Shown here in pieces: positions 7,294 to 9,986 of a DNA stretch of 9,986 nucleotides. Every line of letters begins with the position of its first letter. Position 1 is the stretch's first letter. The notes under the pieces were generated by a model. It searched no databases. It was not told the origin of the DNA and was given only the letters and a program-made list of their open reading frames with translations. Both the position numbers and the translations under genes were made by a program. Source of the stretch: Acidobacteriota bacterium (GTDB lineage Bacteria; Acidobacteriota; UBA6911); contig JAFNAH010000187.1 of NCBI GenBank assembly GCA_017860075.1, forward strand, positions 1-9,986, given 5' to 3'.

Positions 7294-8198
7294 CTTTGCC
7301 GGTCCGCTTCCGAGAAGGCGTGTCTCTGAATCCAGTCCTGGTAGCCGGGATCGCCCTGGGAGGCGGCCGCCGAGATGTTCTCAGCCACGGCCCGTTTCAG
7401 CTGCGCCACGAGCGAGACTTCCTCCCTCAGACTCGCTTGCGCCGTCTCGAGTGCTCTTCTCGTGGTGAGCGCGTTGCCCAGCGCTGCAAAGAAGCTCGAA
7501 AACCACTGCCGGTGATGTCCATCCTGTGCGAGGAGTCGGGCAACTTCAGCGGGCAGATCGGTCCCTGTTCCAAGAATGCCCAATCCGTTCCCGTGGGAGA
7601 ACTCGAAAGACGGATAGGCCTGCTTGATTTCGTTCCAGAACTCGCGCACCCCGAATCCCCTGCCTTCGACGGCGATATCGTGCAGAAGGACGACGGCCTT
7701 CCGGCTGAGTTTCGGCAGCCAGGAATCGAAGTCATGTTTGACTGCCTCGTATGTGTGAAGCCCGTCGATATGCAGCAGGTCGATCGACTCGTCGGCAAAG
7801 CGCGGGAGCGCCTCGTCGAAAGTCGATTGGATGAGCGTCGAGAAGGACGCATAGAGGATGTCGTGGTGCCGGCGCAGATCGTCCAGCACACCGGGGCCAT
7901 AGACGCCGGCGTGCTCGTCGCCGGCCCAGGAATCCACGGCGCAGCATCGCGTGTCCAGCTGCAATTCAGACACCGCCTGGCAGAAAGCGCAATACGAGTC
8001 GCCCTTGTGGGTGCCAAGCTCGACGATGAGTCCCGGGCGGAGGAGATCGACCAGGTAGAAGGCGAAGGGTATGTGCTCGTGCCAGGCCGACACGTCGGTC
8101 AGCCGGCGGGGTTGCGCGTAGCAGATGAGGTGATCGAGTAAGCCAGCCATACCAGGTCCGGGCCGACGTGCGAAGACACTCCACGGCCCCATGCGCAT
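7272..8198 (-). CDS. Class I SAM-dependent methyltransferase domain, N-terminal part of the broken methyltransferase-glycosyltransferase
   Basis: This 308-residue product is a Methyltransf_24-type Rossmann methyltransferase. The SAM-binding glycine loop is IVELGTHKGDSY (58-69). The acidic end of strand 2 is CCAVDSW (85-91). The later motifs are SIDLLHIDGLHTYEAVKHDF and VVLLHDIAVEGRGFGVREFW. Residues about 250-285 form an Arg/Glu/Ala-rich helical linker (ALETAQASLREEVSL), followed by YQDWIQRHAFSEADRQRDA, which in relatives leads straight into a GT2 module. The stop at 7272 lies 16 bp from the first Met of the glycosyltransferase frame, so the two pieces were most likely one polypeptide that modifies a growing surface glycan. 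The ATG at 8198 has no clear ribosome-binding site. Met17 (8150), just before LLDHLICYAQP, is an alternative start and also lacks one. The methyl acceptor is unknown. Confidence 0.82.
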   Translation of the reverse strand: MRMGPWSVFARRPGPGMAGLLDHLICYAQPRRLTDVSAWHEHIPFAFYLVDLLRPGLIVELGTHKGDSYCAFCQAVSELQLDTRCCAVDSWAGDEHAGVYGPGVLDDLRRHHDILYASFSTLIQSTFDEALPRFADESIDLLHIDGLHTYEAVKHDFDSWLPKLSRKAVVLLHDIAVEGRGFGVREFWNEIKQAYPSFEFSHGNGLGILGTGTDLPAEVARLLAQDGHHRQWFSSFFAALGNALTTRRALETAQASLREEVSLVAQLKRAVAENISAAASQGDPGYQDWIQRHAFSEADRQRDARSGR

Positions 8199-8264
8199 TG
8201 AGGCAAGTCTTGTGCCAATCTCAGCGGGTTGACCCCGAGATTAGGGAAGCGATCGGAAGTGGCG

Positions 8265-8293
8265 CGGTATTTCTCTAACACTAATTATGTCAA
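8265..8293 (-). promoter_or_regulatory. Possible sigma-70-type promoter for the methyltransferase-glycosyltransferase gene
   Basis: On the - strand a perfect TTGACA lies at 8293-8288. With a 17-bp spacer, the -10 position would be ATACCG (8270-8265), a poor match to TATAAT. The spacer region is AT-rich compared with the surroundings. The predicted transcript would have a leader of about 60 nt before the ATG at 8198. The upstream element is convincing and the -10 is not. Confidence 0.35.
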
Positions 8294-8409
8294 CGCATTA
8301 CGGGATTCGGTGATCCGGGGCTGGGCGGGAGCTGCCTCTGGGCACACCAGGAGAATCTCCGATCCGGGCCAAATCGTTGACAGTGCAGGCACGCCAGTCC
8401 GTCAGGGAG

Positions 8410-8952
8410 TCACTGTCGTCGGGCGCCCGCCTTGATGTAGGTCGTGAAAGAATCGGGCTTGTCCGGAGGCGCGATTTCGAAGGTCAACTCGACTCTGTCC
8501 TTGCCGGTCATGATGTAGATCAGGCGATACCGCGGCGTGGAGGGCCTCAGCTCGCTCAGGAATACTATCGACTTCGCGTCCGGAGACAGCGTGACCGTGT
8601 AGTTAATGACATGGCCTTCGTTGTCCAAATACACGGCTTTCGGCAGCCTGGTATCGGGCTCCCGGTAGACAACCATCAGATCCCGGTGAGAGAGGGTGGG
8701 GCGATCTTTGGTTGCCGGGTAGTCTGCGTAACTCTTGCGAACCAGGATTTTGCCCTGCAGGTCCCAGGCGAATGAGAAACCGCCGGTCCCCTGACCCGGA
8801 TCGCCGCTTCCCTCCCCTGTCCAGTTCCCGAGCAGCGCCCCCAGCGCGGTCCAGGCACTGTCGTTTGCGGATGCGGCTGTTTGAGCGACGCTTTTGCCTG
8901 TTGCCCGAACTGCAGGAAAAACAATACGCATGTGGTGAATCGCAGTGCACAC
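8410..8952 (-). CDS. Lipocalin-like hypothetical protein, probably exported
   Basis: The product is about 180 residues of unknown function. From residue about 33 it reads AWTALGALLGNWTGEGSGDP, then GGFSFAWDLQGKILVRKSY, DLMVVYREPDTRLPKAVYLD, GHVINYTVTLSPD and TFEIAPPDKPDSFTTYI. Alternating polar and hydrophobic strands with a GNW.G.G opening are typical of small beta-barrel (lipocalin/DUF1579-like) proteins. The start is uncertain. The GTG at 8952 touches the GGGAGGAGG at 8960-8952, which is too close. The in-frame ATG at 8931 lies about 21 nt after it, which is too far. A third frame entered by a CTG at 8945, at ideal spacing, encodes RFTTCVLFFLQFG, which looks more like a signal peptide than the N-terminus in the main frame (MRIVFPAVRATGKS). 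A frameshift near 8915-8925 is therefore possible. The mature domain itself looks intact. Confidence 0.7.
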   Translation of the reverse strand: MCTAIHHMRIVFPAVRATGKSVAQTAASANDSAWTALGALLGNWTGEGSGDPGQGTGGFSFAWDLQGKILVRKSYADYPATKDRPTLSHRDLMVVYREPDTRLPKAVYLDNEGHVINYTVTLSPDAKSIVFLSELRPSTPRYRLIYIMTGKDRVELTFEIAPPDKPDSFTTYIKAGARRQ

Positions 8953-9231
8953 CTCCTCCCCTGCTCAGCGGCGGGCGCTGCCCCCGACTATTGTGTCACG
9001 ACATGCGCCGGCATCTTGATCAAACCTGATTCTCAGGGAGAGGCGCAGGGGTAAAATTACGAGGCATCCGGATCGCGTTTTCGGATATTGTAGTCCGTGA
9101 ATCAAGATCTGTACGTGCACATCGCCGCAGAAGGTAGCGGTCGCCGAGCATTGTTCGGCCCGGCTTTGATGCCTGGTTCCAGGCACCCATGGCGGCCCGA
9201 TTCGGGCTGCACCGTTTGAAAGGAGAATCGG
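8953..9231. other. Divergent intergenic region between the lipocalin-like and DinB-family genes
   Basis: These 279 bp separate two divergently transcribed genes and should hold both promoters. I could not identify a well-spaced -35/-10 pair in either direction. TAAAAT at 9052-9057 is a fair -10 for the + strand but has no matching -35. A perfect 7-bp inverted repeat, TGCCTGG-TT-CCAGGCA, lies at 9170-9185 with no T-tract. It could be a hairpin in the DinB-gene leader or a regulator site. A 40-codon GTG-initiated frame at 9097-9219 has no ribosome-binding site, and I do not call it. Confidence 0.3.
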
Positions 9232-9705
9232 ATGATACGCGAAAACTTGAAGGAGACGCTTCGGAGCATGCGCGAGTACTTCAACCGCTCGACAAGGCCG
9301 CTCAGCGAGGAACACTCCGGTTTCGCACCGAAGGAAGGCCTCTACACCGTGGCAGGCCACGTGGCCCACGTCGCCCAGACGGTCGAGTGGTTCTTTGATG
9401 CGGCCTTTGCCAAGGACTGGAACATGGATTTCGAAGGCATGGACAAGGAGGTGCGCGCAGTGACGAGCCTCGCGCAGGCGCGCGCCTGGTTTGAGCGTGC
9501 GGTCGAAAAGGCGCTCCGTGAGGCGGAAGCACATGGCGAGGATGAGTGGGCAAGTCTGTTCCCGCCGAATCCCATCATGGGGGAAGCCCCGCGCTTCTCG
9601 ATCCTCGGGGCCGTGACGGACCACACGGCCCATCATCGGGGTTCGTTGGCGGTGTATCAGCGCCTGCTCGGGCTGAAGCCTCCGATGCCGTACATGGATG
9701 AGTGA
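9232..9705 (+). CDS. DinB-family (DinB/YfiT fold) putative metalloenzyme
   Basis: This 157-residue four-helix-bundle protein belongs to the DinB/YfiT superfamily, whose members bind a divalent metal through three histidines. Many act as thiol-dependent transferases, including bacillithiol or mycothiol S-transferases. Visible ligand candidates are His43 and His46 in TVAGHVAHVAQTVEWFF, and His131, His134 and His135 in VTDHTAHHRGSLAVYQRLLG. The ending KPPMPYMDE and the central FPPNPIMGEAPRFSILGA fit a common subgroup of about 160 residues. The ATG at 9232 has AAGGAG (9219-9224) 7 nt upstream. The name DinB reflects fold history and does not imply DNA-damage induction here. Since bshA lies in the same window, a bacillithiol-linked role is conceivable, but nothing in the sequence proves it. 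The gene ends 20 bp from the convergent tRNA-Glu. Confidence 0.88.
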   Translation: MIRENLKETLRSMREYFNRSTRPLSEEHSGFAPKEGLYTVAGHVAHVAQTVEWFFDAAFAKDWNMDFEGMDKEVRAVTSLAQARAWFERAVEKALREAEAHGEDEWASLFPPNPIMGEAPRFSILGAVTDHTAHHRGSLAVYQRLLGLKPPMPYMDE

Positions 9706-9725
9706 AGTAGAAGGCGTCGATGGAG

Positions 9726-9802
9726 TGGCGTCCCCAACGGGATTCGAACCCGTGTTGCCGCATTGAAAGCGCGGTGTCCTAGGCCGACTAGACGATGGGG
9801 AC
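9726..9802 (-). tRNA. tRNA-Glu (anticodon UUC), CCA encoded
   Basis: Read on the - strand, the acceptor stem is GTCCCCA/TGGGGAC (9802-9796 with 9736-9730), with discriminator G at 9729 and a genomic CCA at 9728-9726. The anticodon stem CCGCG/TGCGG (9774-9770 with 9762-9758, including one G-U pair) closes the loop CTTTCAA. The anticodon TTC falls at 9767-9765. The T arm contains the canonical GGTTCGAATCC. The D arm reads GTCTAGTCGGCCTAGGAC, typical of bacterial tRNA-Glu. All arms form, so the gene should be functional in translation and, in glutamate-pathway bacteria, in tetrapyrrole synthesis. Confidence 0.97.
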
Positions 9803-9812
9803 GCGGGCGATT

Positions 9813-9841
9813 ATTTTGTCACTTCATCGATCGTAATGCAA
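9813..9841 (-). promoter_or_regulatory. Promoter of tRNA-Glu
   Basis: On the - strand, TTGCAT (9841-9836) and CAAAAT (9818-9813) are separated by exactly 17 bp. They place transcription start within a few bases of the mature tRNA 5' end at 9802. The 9803-9812 stretch is GC-rich (CGCCCGC), which may serve as a discriminator of the type linked to growth-rate control. Each hexamer has two mismatches or fewer to the sigma-70 consensus. Confidence 0.6.
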
Positions 9842-9986
9842 GAACTGCGCGCTTCGCGGGATTGCGCCGGCGGCTCGCGCACGCCCTCTGTTGGCGGGCA
9901 GCCGCTGTGTCGGAAGTTCTTACATCCTCCGGCATTTCCAGTTAAGCCTTTGTGAATCCGACGCTTGGATCGAAGATGCCCGCTTT
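9842..9986. other. Right-edge region without an assignable gene
   Basis: This GC-rich sequence lies upstream of the tRNA promoter. On the - strand, a 14-codon open frame enters from the window edge and ends at TAA (9944-9942) with residues KAGIFDPSVGFTKA. It could be the C-terminus of a gene lying outside the window, but it is too short to identify. Nothing else is supportable here. Confidence 0.2.

Noticed and set aside
7221..8141. + strand open frame (306 codons) opposite the methyltransferase
   Set aside because: The - strand carries the SAM-binding and downstream methyltransferase motifs. The + strand product has no family resemblance and no ribosome-binding site.
9170..9185. Rho-independent terminator (TGCCTGG/CCAGGCA hairpin)
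   Set aside because: There is no T-tract on either strand, and the site lies upstream of the DinB-family gene, not at a transcript end.
9097..9219. GTG-initiated 40-codon frame upstream of the DinB-family gene
   Set aside because: No ribosome-binding site, no recognisable sequence, and a Trp/Pro/Arg-rich composition typical of chance frames. It could be a leader peptide, but nothing supports that.
9942..9986. Possible C-terminus of a - strand gene entering from the right edge (ending GFTKA)
   Set aside because: Only 14 codons are visible; this is insufficient to claim a gene.

Overview
The window is a chromosomal stretch of about 61-63% GC (estimated by eye) from a bacterium that encodes a mycobacterial-style fused 2-oxoglutarate decarboxylase/dehydrogenase (E2-like acyltransferase plus E1), the bacillithiol glycosyltransferase BshA, a DinB-fold protein, and a tRNA-Glu with encoded CCA. 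A Kgd-type fusion together with BshA in a high-GC, non-actinobacterial setting suggests Acidobacteriota or a nearby phylum such as Gemmatimonadota. That placement is inference. I see no phage, transposase, CRISPR or plasmid signatures.

Layout. Left block, + strand: a 63-residue two-helix membrane peptide (30-221), the Kgd/SucA-type gene (256-3533, broken into two frames), and 40 bp later bshA (3574-4698). All three are probably co-transcribed. Middle: a convergent gap carrying diverged heptad repeats in inverted orientation (4701-4862). Then, on the - strand, comes a large surface-polysaccharide enzyme (8198 down to 4811): a class I methyltransferase, two GT2 modules and a GT-B module, also broken into two frames. 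Right block: a lipocalin-like hypothetical gene (- strand, 8952-8410), a DinB-family gene (+ strand, 9232-9705), and tRNA-Glu(UUC) on the - strand with a recognisable promoter.

The main observation is that the two largest genes are interrupted in a similar way. Each has a frame change, and at each frame change roughly 60-90 residues of a conserved catalytic domain are missing. In Kgd the lost part is the start of the pyrimidine-binding transketolase domain. In the methyltransferase-glycosyltransferase it is the nucleotide-binding half of the first GT2 domain. Neither is a one-base sequencing slip. They are out-of-frame deletions, caused either by real gene decay or by assembly collapse. A smaller third anomaly is the N-terminus of the lipocalin-like protein, where the ribosome-binding site and the hydrophobic signal-like stretch lie in a different frame from the mature protein.

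I do not see a convincing new defence, mobile or regulatory system. The window reads as housekeeping and cell-envelope genes with unusual damage.
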